From the NCBI GenBank assembly GCA_028714615.1, contig JAQTMA010000001.1, positions 20,132 to 84,131 of the forward strand: a stretch of DNA of 64,000 nt. Direction: 5' to 3'. Shown one piece after another: positions 1 to 7,746 of the stretch; the stretch's first letter is position 1; every line of letters starts with the position of its first letter. The notes beneath the pieces are model-generated. The model was not told the DNA's origin. It did no database searches and was given only the letters and a program-made list of their open reading frames with translations. The DNA is from Anaerolineaceae bacterium. GTDB taxonomy: Bacteria; Chloroflexota; Anaerolineae; Anaerolineales; Anaerolineaceae. The translations under genes were made by a program, and so were the position numbers.

Positions 1-134
1 GCGTCCGTGTTGAGCTGCTTGGCCATTTTGATGGCGCGCTTGAGGATGCCCCAGGGCACCACCGAGCGGGTAAAGGTTTTAATCGGCGCGTCTTCGGCAT
101 CATAGAGCGTGATCGTGATCGGGGTTCCCGACAT
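1..134 (-). CDS. Tail assembly chaperone, first 44 codons (cut by window edge)
   Basis: 5' part of the small tail assembly chaperone; the complete copy is at 41602-41925. The start ATG is at 132-134, nine bases downstream of the tail tube stop. The remainder, including the frameshift site, lies outside the window for this copy. Confidence 0.85.
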   Translation of the reverse strand, partial: MSGTPITITLYDAEDAPIKTFTRSVVPWGILKRAIKMAKQLNTD

Positions 135-143
135 ACATCACCC

Positions 144-1061
144 TTAGGCCGTACCGAAATCGATGGCCGCGTTGAGCGCCTGGCCATAGATATCCTTGAC
201 CGCGATCGCCACGATATAGGTGGAAGCTGCATCCAAGGATGCATTCGGATTGACGGTTAGGATCTTTTTGGTGGCGTCCAGGCTATTGGTGCAGGCCACG
301 GCCGTACCGTCAGCCTTAACTACCACCACGTGGGCAATGGCATCCGCCGTCAGGGCGTTGTTGAAGGTCAAGGTGATGGTCTTGGTCACCGCTACCGTTG
401 CAGCTCCGTCGATCGGATCCGCTACCGAGATCGCCAGGGCGGAGACAGCCGCTACTGCAGGCGTCTGCACCTGGCTGAACCATGTGGACCCGCTGAAGTT
501 GAGCGTATCCTCGTCGCCCACCACTCGTTTGACCGCTTTGAGAACCCCGCTGCCGATATCGAACTTATAGATCGATGGGATGGCCTTGAAATTGAGCTTG
601 GCCGTCTTGGGCTCGGGTTTCTCGCCGCGCGTGGCGGTTTCCTCATCCGGAGGGCTGAATTTGCCCTTCATGAACCAGTAATAGCGGTATTTGCCATTGG
701 ACTTCATCGACCGGAAGGCCAGGGCCACATCCGGAGGCGAGCCGCCGTAGTCATACATACGCCCGGTGGTGGCGTCAAAGGCTTTGCCCAGCACCAGCGC
801 CTGCATCTCGAGCGGCAACCCGGTCACCTCCAGCTCCACGTCGGTGGGGCCCTCAGAGGTCATCACGTCGTAGGGTTGGTCATCGGCATACTGAGTATCC
901 TGGGAGCTGGTGACCTTCTGGCTGGCGGTTGCGGCCGGCGCCAGGTATTCGGGGGTGCCGGCGACGTACCCGGCGGCCGTGTCCTGGGTGACCAGGGCCA
1001 CATACAACGAGTCCAGGCCAACCCGGCTTTTATACTCTCCTGCGTTCGCATTCACTGTCAT
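144..1061 (-). CDS. Major tail tube protein with C-terminal Ig-like domain
   Basis: Structural subunit of the tail tube (305 aa). The N-terminal ~200 residues start with a YKSRVGLDSLYVALVT-type segment typical of phi13-family siphophage major tail proteins. The last ~100 residues form a separate beta-rich domain with the DPIDGAATVAVTKTITLTF pattern of the Big_5/SbsA Ig-like family. Such Ig domains are often displayed on virion surfaces and bind weakly to polysaccharide. The start ATG follows GAGGAG at 7 bases. The gene lies between the tail terminator and tail chaperone genes, the standard place for the tube protein. The Ig domain is shared in kind with the connector at 2445-3044. Confidence 0.85.
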   Translation of the reverse strand: MTVNANAGEYKSRVGLDSLYVALVTQDTAAGYVAGTPEYLAPAATASQKVTSSQDTQYADDQPYDVMTSEGPTDVELEVTGLPLEMQALVLGKAFDATTGRMYDYGGSPPDVALAFRSMKSNGKYRYYWFMKGKFSPPDEETATRGEKPEPKTAKLNFKAIPSIYKFDIGSGVLKAVKRVVGDEDTLNFSGSTWFSQVQTPAVAAVSALAISVADPIDGAATVAVTKTITLTFNNALTADAIAHVVVVKADGTAVACTNSLDATKKILTVNPNASLDAASTYIVAIAVKDIYGQALNAAIDFGTA

Positions 1062-1063
1062 GG

Positions 1064-1411
1064 CTATAGCTCCTCTTCTAAATAGTAGAATTCCATTGAG
1101 AGACCGAAATGCCTGGTCTGTTCGTTGTAGGGTAGTTCCCGCAACGGTCCGCGGGTGAAGCCAACAGCGGTCATTGCGGTAGCGATCGCCGGTATGACCG
1201 CCAGGCCCGCCCGGTTGTAGTAGCTCACCTGCACGTGGTAGCTGCGGCTCTTTTCGACGTCATCTGCATGCTGCTCGGGTGGCGCTGCGATCAAGAAGAA
1301 CACCAGGTACTCATTCGGCAGCTCCCCGCCCGTAGCAGCCAGGTAGACACCTTCCGCTTTGGGCAGGCTGAGACCTGTCAGGGCTGCGCTGATCCGCTCC
1401 CAGATGCTCAT
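1064..1411 (-). CDS. Tail terminator / tail completion protein
   Basis: 115 aa. Size and position (after the HK97 gp10-like protein, before the tube protein) fit the protein that caps the growing tail and joins it to the head. It starts MSIWERI and has a hydrophobic EYLVFFLIAAPPEQHADD stretch with the strand-loop feel of gpU/gp17-like folds. It overlaps the upstream gene by four bases (stop of one, start of the next). The assignment rests mostly on synteny. Confidence 0.65.
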   Translation of the reverse strand: MSIWERISAALTGLSLPKAEGVYLAATGGELPNEYLVFFLIAAPPEQHADDVEKSRSYHVQVSYYNRAGLAVIPAIATAMTAVGFTRGPLRELPYNEQTRHFGLSMEFYYLEEEL

Positions 1412-1803
1412 AGCGCGCCTTTCTCTTCGAAGACCTGGCGCATCGCTCGGCGAGCCTTGCCCATGTCCGAGTCGAGCGTCGGGCGGATGTAGGGATGCGC
1501 CGGCATATTAGCGGATCCAAACTCCTGCACATTGCCATACCGGGCGGTATCGGCGTCGGTGTCTTTGAGCAGCCCCACCTCCACAAAGTGGAAATTGCCA
1601 TCTTGCTGAGGCTCCGAGCAGTCGATTTTTGACTGCAGGTTGTGCGTGTCGACCGCCACCCGCGCTTGCATGCCATCCACCAGCACAGCACCACCGGCCT
1701 GCAGGGCCTCATCGGCAACCTGGTCGATATCCTGACCGGCCTGGGCGATGCGCTCCAGGTAGTCTTCAAAACCTTTGGTGGTGAGCCGTGTCTTGATGGG
1801 CAT
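1408..1803 (-). CDS. HK97 gp10-like head-tail protein
   Basis: 131 aa. The sequence shows the hallmarks of the HK97-gp10 family: an early GFEDYLERIAQAG helix, a central GLLKDTDADTARYGNVQEFG segment, and a conserved end around PAHPYIRPTLDSDMGKARRAM. These proteins act at the head-tail interface or in tail tube completion. It overlaps the next gene by an ATGA-type junction and lies five bases after the small 94-aa gene. Confidence 0.8.
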   Translation of the reverse strand: MPIKTRLTTKGFEDYLERIAQAGQDIDQVADEALQAGGAVLVDGMQARVAVDTHNLQSKIDCSEPQQDGNFHFVEVGLLKDTDADTARYGNVQEFGSANMPAHPYIRPTLDSDMGKARRAMRQVFEEKGAL

Positions 1804-1807
1804 TAGC

Positions 1808-2092
1808 TTACGCCTTTTCGATCCAGTGCCATGTTCCGGGTTTTGGCTCTTCAGAGAACATCACCGATGTGCGCCAAAAATGACCGTGTTTGACCTCGGC
1901 AGGGCTAATGCCAAAGTTGGCAAAGAGATTTTCCTCGGTCGGACCATACGGCGCGTCATTTGGGCCATCGGTGATCACCTGCAAATTTGAACAACCATTT
2001 TCTCCCCAAACGCGCACGACCTCCGCAGGGCAGTGCTTCCCGTTAGGCATAACATAATGCACTTTACGACCTTCAGTTAATCCGTCCATCAT
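1808..2092 (-). CDS. Small phage protein of unknown function (94 aa)
   Basis: No family recognised. It begins with two Met codons; the second (at 2089) has the better distance from GGAG. It contains scattered Trp/His (VRVWGEN, GHFWRTS, TWHWIEKA) and no membrane segment. It is inserted between head closure and gp10-like genes in an otherwise canonical connector cluster, so it is probably a connector accessory or a late-expressed extra gene. Confidence 0.7.
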   Translation of the reverse strand: MMDGLTEGRKVHYVMPNGKHCPAEVVRVWGENGCSNLQVITDGPNDAPYGPTEENLFANFGISPAEVKHGHFWRTSVMFSEEPKPGTWHWIEKA

Positions 2093-2100
2093 TCTCCTTT

Positions 2101-2445
2101 TTACCCGGCCTTCATTTGCCGAACCTTTAGCTCAAGATATTCGTTTCGCTGTTGGATATTGTCGATCGAGACGATCTCGTAGCGCTCCGTTCCCAGCAGC
2201 ACCGCGCAGGTCGTGTCGATCCCGTTCCGATGTCGGATGGTGACCGTCGCCGCAGCTTCCGCTTCGATGGACTGTGCCGCCCAGGCTTCCGAGCCGTGCA
2301 CGTTGACCCACTTGGCCCACACATCCGCGATCTTGGTCCACGTCGGCACCGGAAACCCACCCGTTTCCACGGAAACGGTACGTGATTGCAGTTGCACTAG
2401 GGTCCGCAGCTCGCCCGGGTTGGTCACCTTCCCGTTTAAGTTCAT
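2101..2445 (-). CDS. Head closure protein (SPP1 gp16-like)
   Basis: 114 aa, a size and pattern typical of phage head-tail joining proteins: NPGELRTLVQLQSR near the N-terminus, then WTKIADVWAKWVNVHGSEAW, then TVTIRHRNGIDTTCAVLLG and a C-terminal YLELKVRQM. It seals the portal channel after DNA packaging. Its start overlaps the stop of the connector gene (2445) by one base. Confidence 0.82.
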   Translation of the reverse strand: MNLNGKVTNPGELRTLVQLQSRTVSVETGGFPVPTWTKIADVWAKWVNVHGSEAWAAQSIEAEAAATVTIRHRNGIDTTCAVLLGTERYEIVSIDNIQQRNEYLELKVRQMKAG

Positions 2446-3044
2446 CAGTCCTCGGTCCAGAAGTCGAGCGTGGTATCCACCGTCTGCCCGTACACGTCCG
2501 CCGGGTGATCCAGCACCACCAGGTAGGCAGTATTGCTCGCCAGGTTGCTGTTCGGGTTCACCGTCAGCACCTTACCGGTTACATCCAGGGTGTTCGTAGT
2601 TGCAACCGCACCGCCCGCGCTGGTCTGCAGAGTCACATGGCTGATCGCATCCGCCGCCATCTCGTTGTTGAACTGCAGCACGACGTTGGTGGAGATCGCC
2701 ATCTCGCCATAAAGATTAATATTTATCAGCCGCAGCGGCTCAAACGGCACGCCGGCGCTGCCCAAGAGCATCGCCAGCGCCTTCAACTGGACCATCACCG
2801 CCACCAACCCAAATCCCAGCGCACCACCGGCTGCCATGCCGCCCGGGTCCTCGTGCCAGCGCACCAGCAGCATGCGCGCCGCAGATTTTGCCTGCGGGTA
2901 GATGGTCGTGTCCTTCGTCCAATCTCGCCCGGTCGCCGTCTCGAGATAACCGTCGACCAGCGGCAGCAGGTCCAGCATGGCCTGGTCTGTCACGACACAC
3001 CGCAACACAGTGGCAGCCTCGGCGCTCGTCAAAATATTGGTCAT
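2445..3044 (-). CDS. Head-tail connector with fused Ig-like domain
   Basis: 199 aa. Residues 1-~105 look like a helical gp6/gp15-type connector adaptor (SAEAATVLRCVV, LPLVDGYLETATGRDW, SAARMLLVRWHEDP). Residues ~110-199 form a Big_5-type Ig-like domain (NVVLQFNNEMAADAIS, GKVLTVNPNSNLASNT, DVYGQ). The family is normally ~100 aa, so the Ig part is an extension. The same type of domain ends the tail tube protein (144-1061), so the phage decorates two neighbouring virion parts alike. Confidence 0.75.
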   Translation of the reverse strand: MTNILTSAEAATVLRCVVTDQAMLDLLPLVDGYLETATGRDWTKDTTIYPQAKSAARMLLVRWHEDPGGMAAGGALGFGLVAVMVQLKALAMLLGSAGVPFEPLRLININLYGEMAISTNVVLQFNNEMAADAISHVTLQTSAGGAVATTNTLDVTGKVLTVNPNSNLASNTAYLVVLDHPADVYGQTVDTTLDFWTED

Positions 3045-3056
3045 CGATGCTCCATC

Positions 3057-3086
3057 CTGGCCCGGATCGGCTCGGACCCGGGCCAG
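3057..3086 (-). other. Intergenic hairpin (9-bp arms) below the decoration-like gene
   Basis: CTGGCCCGG and CCGGGCCAG are perfect inverted repeats around a 12-base loop, in the only sizeable gap (3045-3096) between two structural genes. No T-run follows on the minus strand, so it is more likely an attenuator or mRNA-stability element than a terminator. Confidence 0.55.
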
Positions 3087-3096
3087 AAGTTGTCCG

Positions 3097-3540
3097 TTAG
3101 TCGATCACTTCGACGACCGAAGCAATGTGATCCACCGGCTGGTAACGGCCGTTGAATCCGTAGATTTCCGCGCTGATGACACTCTCGGCGACACCGACGG
3201 TGATCGAGAGCCGCGCGTGCGTGAAACCGCTATTGACTTTCAGCTCGTCGCTGCGGAGGTTGATCATCGCCTGGTCATTATCATTGGTGGCTTTGACAAG
3301 CGCCGTGATGGCCTTGCCGGCGATATCCTCCGCGCCGGCCCCGGCCGCGCTGGTGGCCTGCTCCAGTTTGGCGTTCACCGTTGCGCCTGCGCCCAACACC
3401 CCGGTATGGATGACCGCCAAAATGGAGTCGACGTCCACCAGCGATACCCAGCCCGTGGTCACCGTCGCCGCTGCCTGGCTGACCGGGTCCAACACCGCCA
3501 ACAAAGCGATTTGTTCGGAAGGTTTGATATTCGGGTTCAT
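3097..3540 (-). CDS. Putative capsid decoration/structural protein
   Basis: 147 aa, directly downstream of the capsid gene. It contains the recurrent phage pattern GWVSLVDVDSILAVIHTGVLG, then GATVNAKLEQATSAAGAGA and DIAGKAITALVKA. I know this arrangement from proteins encoded after HK97-type capsids, annotated as virion proteins of unknown role. It is bounded by strong intergenic hairpins on both sides (3057-3086, 3577-3597), suggesting its mRNA level is set separately. Confidence 0.6.
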   Translation of the reverse strand: MNPNIKPSEQIALLAVLDPVSQAAATVTTGWVSLVDVDSILAVIHTGVLGAGATVNAKLEQATSAAGAGAEDIAGKAITALVKATNDNDQAMINLRSDELKVNSGFTHARLSITVGVAESVISAEIYGFNGRYQPVDHIASVVEVID

Positions 3541-3576
3541 GTTTCACCTTTCCATTCGTTTCTCGATCTCGCTCAA

Positions 3577-3597
3577 GGGACCGGGGATCCCGGTCCC
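3577..3597 (-). other. Intergenic hairpin (9-bp arms, 3-nt loop) after the capsid gene
   Basis: GGGACCGGG / CCCGGTCCC form a perfect stem around GAT in the 77-base gap after the capsid stop. It is very GC-rich, with no following T-run in the direction of transcription. Possible partial attenuator or 3' stabiliser of the abundant capsid mRNA. Confidence 0.6.
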
Positions 3598-3617
3598 AGG
3601 TAAACGAGTGATTTGAA

Positions 3618-4895
3618 TTACGCGCGTGCGTCCAACGTCACGAAGTGGCTACGGGTGGAAGATCCCTTGGCCGGGCTGACCGGCGCAGAAAGGAACGGCT
3701 GCCCGTTCATCCGGAACGTCCAGCGGAACGCCTGCAGGCCGTAGTCGAAGTACAGGTGCATGGAACTCGCAAACTGCACCCCGCCCTCGCTGGTAATGGC
3801 GTAGTATCCGGCCTTGAGATTGACCAGGTGGATATCGCCCTTATCGCCCAGCGTTTCGCACTGTTCGCTGAAGCGCACGGGCCTGCCCAGCAGCAGCCCG
3901 CCGGGAGCGTTCTGTAAACCGGTCGACGGCGGTGTCCAGACCAATTGGTTGCCCAGGGTCATTGTCATGAGCTGGGGCAGCGCATCTTGGTTGATGTACC
4001 AGGCCGCGCCCGATGCACCCAGGATGCGGGCATACATGCCGGCGATATTCTCGGCGACCAGCGTGTCCGCTGTCTGGTTAAGCTTTTTTGCCACGCTCAC
4101 CAGGGCCCCCGATTTCATATAACCCAAGGGCTGGCCTGCGCCGGTGCCGCCCACGATGGCGGTATTGATCTTCCAGCGGATGGCCTGTCCGGCCTTGTTC
4201 GTCAGGCGGGCAGCCAGCCGCGGCGCATCGGCCAGGAGCTGGTCGGTGGCGGTCACAAACGCGTACAGGTCGTGCAGCCGCATTTGCTCTGCTTCGGTTA
4301 CCAGCTTTGATGGCGTCATCTGACTGGCCTCGGAACGCCATTTGGCCTGTACGCCGGTTGCGCCCCACGGTGTGGATTCGTCCCGCAGAAACTCAACAGC
4401 GTTGGAGCCGGTCGGCTCGTTATCGGTCTCAGCGATCAGTGCATCCTGCTCCATCGCCACTTCCCAGATTTCCTGGCGGAAGGCTGGCGGCACCATGCGC
4501 CCCTCGCTCGAGCCGGTCTCCTGGTGAAAATCGGTCGGAGCCGCGCCCATCTGCAGGCGTTCATCGGTCCGCCCGCCGGGGGTATACAACCCCTTGACCG
4601 CCAGGGCGAAATCTGCCACATCGGCAAAGCCGCGTTTTGGGTCGTCTTCGCCACGGTCGTGCATCTCGATGCGCGGCAGGGCTGTCGCCGTGCGCTCGCG
4701 CTCGCGCCGGGCTTCATGCCGGGCCAGGTCGGCGCCGAGTTTATCCAGGCGGGTGTTGATGGCATCGTCGCGCGCCTTTTCTTCGGCCGTCAGCTCTCGG
4801 CTCTCTTTTTCGGCCTGGTCGAAAATCCGCTTGCCTTCTGCGATCAGGTCGGTCCGCTCTTGCAAAAGGCTTTTATACATTTGACTTTCGTTCAT
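3618..4895 (-). CDS. HK97-family major capsid protein
   Basis: 425 aa. Residues 1-~75 are a charged coiled coil (ERTDLIAEGKRIFDQAEKES...) acting as the scaffolding delta domain. The rest is the HK97 fold, with GRMVPPAFRQEIWEVAMEQ, the E-loop/spine region, GTGAGQPLGYM, and a C-terminal AGYYAITSEGGVQFASS segment. It forms the icosahedral shell after cleavage by the adjacent S49-type protease. It follows the protease gene with a 47-base gap and its own ribosome site (GAGGTGAACCATG). Confidence 0.92.
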   Translation of the reverse strand: MNESQMYKSLLQERTDLIAEGKRIFDQAEKESRELTAEEKARDDAINTRLDKLGADLARHEARRERERTATALPRIEMHDRGEDDPKRGFADVADFALAVKGLYTPGGRTDERLQMGAAPTDFHQETGSSEGRMVPPAFRQEIWEVAMEQDALIAETDNEPTGSNAVEFLRDESTPWGATGVQAKWRSEASQMTPSKLVTEAEQMRLHDLYAFVTATDQLLADAPRLAARLTNKAGQAIRWKINTAIVGGTGAGQPLGYMKSGALVSVAKKLNQTADTLVAENIAGMYARILGASGAAWYINQDALPQLMTMTLGNQLVWTPPSTGLQNAPGGLLLGRPVRFSEQCETLGDKGDIHLVNLKAGYYAITSEGGVQFASSMHLYFDYGLQAFRWTFRMNGQPFLSAPVSPAKGSSTRSHFVTLDARA

Positions 4896-4942
4896 GGTTC
4901 ACCTCTGCTTCAAAATGAATAGGATGGGTACTTTCTTCCACT

Positions 4943-5878
4943 CTACGGAGCGGCCGAACCCGGCTCGACGGAGCCAGTATTCTCACTCAGGCGCATGCGG
5001 CGCCTGCGAAAATCCAAATCTGCACTGGCGCTCTTGCGCGCCCCGGGGGTGCGCTGCAGGCGCTCGACAGTCTCGTCCAGGGTAGCCACCCGATCAGCCA
5101 TGCCCAGGGCCAGGGCCTGTTTGGCGCCCACCACGCGTCCCTCGCCAAAACCATTACGCACGTCGGCGGGTTTCACGCCCCGGTTGCGCGCCACGGCTTT
5201 GACAAATTGGTCGTAGGCTTCCGCCACGCGCCCTTGAATAGCTGCTCGGGCTTCCTCGCTTAATGGCTCGTACGGGTTTCCTTCCGTTTTGTACTTCCCC
5301 TCACTGATCAGGGAGACCTTCACGCCCTCTTTGGCCAGGGATTCGCTCAGATCTTCGTGTACGGCGAAGACCCCGATCGCGCCTACCTCGCCCGATGGGC
5401 TGACGATCATCTCGTCGGCGGCGGATGCGATCCAATAAGCGGCGCTGGCAGCCATATGGTTGCTGACGGCGAGGATCGGTTTGGCGCCCCGCGCGTCGAA
5501 TACCTTGCGGCTCAGCTCGTCGATGCCTGAGATCGATCCGCCGGGGGAATCCACATCCAGCACGATGGCGCCCACGTCCGGATTTTTCACCAGCTCGTCA
5601 AAGCGCTTGCCGAAGACCTCGGCGGACGTTGCTCCGCTGGTTTCGGTAAACAGATTGGCGCGCGGCACGATGGTGCCAAATAGTGGCAGCACTGCCACAC
5701 TTCCCGCGATGCGGTCGGCCGGTCTCCGCGCTCCGTGGATGCGGGTTTGCACTTCCTCCGCGTCCAGTTTCTCCCCGGCGAAATGGCGGGTAACCACCTC
5801 TACGATCACCGCTAGCTTTCCGGGCAGGATCGCCCAGGGGGTTTCCATGAGTGCGTGGCTGATGTGGACTGTGGTCAT
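4943..5878 (-). CDS. S49/SppA-type prohead protease
   Basis: 311 aa from the ATG at 5878, which overlaps the portal stop (ATGA); a longer upstream frame is an overlap artefact. It has the S49 signature: GAIVLDVDSPGGSISGIDEL, the nucleophile serine in NHMAASAAYWIAS, and the general-base lysine region SEGKYKTEGNPY. Phage versions cleave the capsid scaffold and process the portal during maturation. The order portal-protease-capsid is canonical. Confidence 0.9.
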   Translation of the reverse strand: MTTVHISHALMETPWAILPGKLAVIVEVVTRHFAGEKLDAEEVQTRIHGARRPADRIAGSVAVLPLFGTIVPRANLFTETSGATSAEVFGKRFDELVKNPDVGAIVLDVDSPGGSISGIDELSRKVFDARGAKPILAVSNHMAASAAYWIASAADEMIVSPSGEVGAIGVFAVHEDLSESLAKEGVKVSLISEGKYKTEGNPYEPLSEEARAAIQGRVAEAYDQFVKAVARNRGVKPADVRNGFGEGRVVGAKQALALGMADRVATLDETVERLQRTPGARKSASADLDFRRRRMRLSENTGSVEPGSAAP

Positions 5879-7395
5879 CGTTCCATCTCCTTTACCAGCG
5901 CCACGAGCTCGTCCGCCCGGTGCGCTTCCCATTGCTCCAAAATGGATGCGCCAAACTGCACCAGCTCATCCCGTCCCCGGCTGACGTAGGCCGCGGCGAC
6001 CTCGCCCGGGATGCACATGCTTTGCGTGACGTACCCCAGGTGATCGCCGAAAAACTCATCGACGGCCTGTGTCCATTCCTCCCCGTGCTTCCGGGAGGCC
6101 CGGCTCATGGCCGCGGCTTCCTTGCGCGCTACCCGGGCGGCCGATTCGCGCAGCAGGTGGTCGTAATGCGCCCCGGACGCCTGGTCAGATGGCAGAGGCG
6201 CGGGATCGGGCTGGTTGGATTGGCGCATATTCAGCGGGGTCAGATAATCGTCGTCTCCGCCGTCGATCGGGTTCATATTTTCCGGTCGGCGTACGTCGTT
6301 CCTCGACAACCACCCGCCCAGCCGACCGATAGAATAGGCATTGTAGCGTTTAAGCAGGTCACCCCGCAGCAATGCATCAGTGAGAAATTCAACAAAATAG
6401 GTCTGTGAGGCAATGATCAGGTCCTTGGCGATGAGCTGCTGCCAGCGGATCAGCCAGGGCAATAGCACGAATGTCACAAACCCACGGCTCATTTCCTCGA
6501 TCCCGGAGCCCCAACTGGTGGCTTTGCTGGTCAAACCGACCATGTGCGGTGGCACGCGGAACCAGCGCGTTACATCCTCGGCCTGGAATTCGCGCGTCTG
6601 TAGCATTTGTGAATCCTCGGGAGATATGGTCACTTGCTGCCACTCCATGCCCTCCTCGAGCACGCCCAGGCGGTACAGGTTCTCTCCGCCGGTCATTTCC
6701 TCCACCTGGTGCGTCAGCCGGAGTTGAGCCTCCGTCGATAAATTCCCCGGGTGTTTGAGGAAGCCACCCGGACGTGAATAATTGGCGAACAATTTCGCAC
6801 CGGAGCGTTCAGCGGCCAGGGTAAGCCCGAAACTTTCACGCGCATAGGTGATCACCGAGACGCCTTCCACCCCATCCAGCGACAGACCGCGCAGATGCAA
6901 TATCTCATCATCGTTGTAGGCCTTTTTACTGCCGTCTTTGGCCGTCACCTGGTAGCGCAGCACCTCCTCGTCAACCTCCTCCACTACGACCCGGTCGGGA
7001 TGGATCGGAATGAGCTTATCCACCGGCCCACGCGGCCCGGCTATAATTTTTGCGTAACCATTTCCGCGGAAGAGCGCGTGCATCTGCAACATATCAAAGA
7101 ATTCAAACGACGTCTGCCTGCGGTTGGGTTGATCATGCAGGATCGCATATAGCGGGTGGCTGGTGGCGCGTTCCTTGCCGTCTTCGCCAAGCCGACGGTA
7201 GATAATGCGCGGTAACATGGCCACGCTTTCCGAAATGAGCCGCCCGCAGGCCCAGGCCGTAGAGATCTTCAGCGCCCCATCCGCGCTCACCGGCATGCCG
7301 GACGCCGTCATCGGGCTGGCCGTGTGCGCCCAATAACGCTCCTCGTCGAGCGATAGCGAGCTGGTTTGACCCATCAGACGCTGCAGGAAGGTCAT
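5875..7395 (-). CDS. Portal protein (HK97 family)
   Basis: 506 aa, within the usual range for HK97-type portals. The sequence contains ISTAWACGRLISESVAMLP, LHDQPNRRQTSFEFFDMLQ, LFRGNGYAKII, DDEILHLRGLSLDGVEGVSV, and the stem/wing motif FRVPPHMVGL. It forms the dodecameric ring through which DNA enters and exits. Both ends are coupled to neighbours by ATGA overlaps (7392-7395 and 5875-5878). Confidence 0.93.
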   Translation of the reverse strand: MTFLQRLMGQTSSLSLDEERYWAHTASPMTASGMPVSADGALKISTAWACGRLISESVAMLPRIIYRRLGEDGKERATSHPLYAILHDQPNRRQTSFEFFDMLQMHALFRGNGYAKIIAGPRGPVDKLIPIHPDRVVVEEVDEEVLRYQVTAKDGSKKAYNDDEILHLRGLSLDGVEGVSVITYARESFGLTLAAERSGAKLFANYSRPGGFLKHPGNLSTEAQLRLTHQVEEMTGGENLYRLGVLEEGMEWQQVTISPEDSQMLQTREFQAEDVTRWFRVPPHMVGLTSKATSWGSGIEEMSRGFVTFVLLPWLIRWQQLIAKDLIIASQTYFVEFLTDALLRGDLLKRYNAYSIGRLGGWLSRNDVRRPENMNPIDGGDDDYLTPLNMRQSNQPDPAPLPSDQASGAHYDHLLRESAARVARKEAAAMSRASRKHGEEWTQAVDEFFGDHLGYVTQSMCIPGEVAAAYVSRGRDELVQFGASILEQWEAHRADELVALVKEMER

Positions 7396-7601
7396 GGAGT
7401 TTCTTCTCCTGAGATCACACCCAGTTCCAGACCCGGCTCCAAAACGAGGACCTTATGACCAGGAAAGATGCTGGAGAACATCACTTTCATTCGCTGCTGA
7501 GCTGCTTCCGGGAGCTGAACCGCGGGTTTGACCACCAGAATATCCCCGGGTTTCAAGGAGACCTTTTTTAGATCTTCAATCCAGTTCACCTGGTCATCCA
7601 T
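7392..7601 (-). CDS. Small protein of unknown function (69 aa)
   Basis: No family recognised. It starts MDDQVNWIEDLKKV; the ATG at 7601 has GGAG six bases upstream, whereas the upstream TTG (7613) does not. It is mostly soluble and strand-rich (LKPGDILVVKPAVQLP). Both ends overlap neighbours by ATG/TGA junctions, so it is translationally coupled between the 50-aa membrane protein and the portal. Confidence 0.75.
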   Translation of the reverse strand: MDDQVNWIEDLKKVSLKPGDILVVKPAVQLPEAAQQRMKVMFSSIFPGHKVLVLEPGLELGVISGEETP

Positions 7602-7746
7602 GTTGATCTCCAAAAAGAGAAATTGCCATCATTAACATTCCGGATCCAATCAGCGCGGCAGGCGGATAGACCAGGTAGGCTCCAGCGGCAAACAGAAGCA
7701 ATCCGAGGACAAACCCCGCCAGGTTGGATGAAAATTTGAGCTTCAT
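7594..7746 (-). CDS. 50-aa two-helix membrane protein
   Basis: A short gene hidden between TerL and portal. It starts MKLKFSSNLAGFVLG and has two hydrophobic helices (about residues 10-27 and 30-45) separated by a YPP turn, ending FGDQHG. Its ATG overlaps the TerL stop (ATGA at 7743-7746) and its TGA overlaps the next gene's start, so coding status is well supported by coupling. The role is unknown: perhaps a membrane-anchored packaging accessory, or a small holin or antiholin. Confidence 0.75.
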   Translation of the reverse strand: MKLKFSSNLAGFVLGLLLFAAGAYLVYPPAALIGSGMLMMAISLFGDQHG

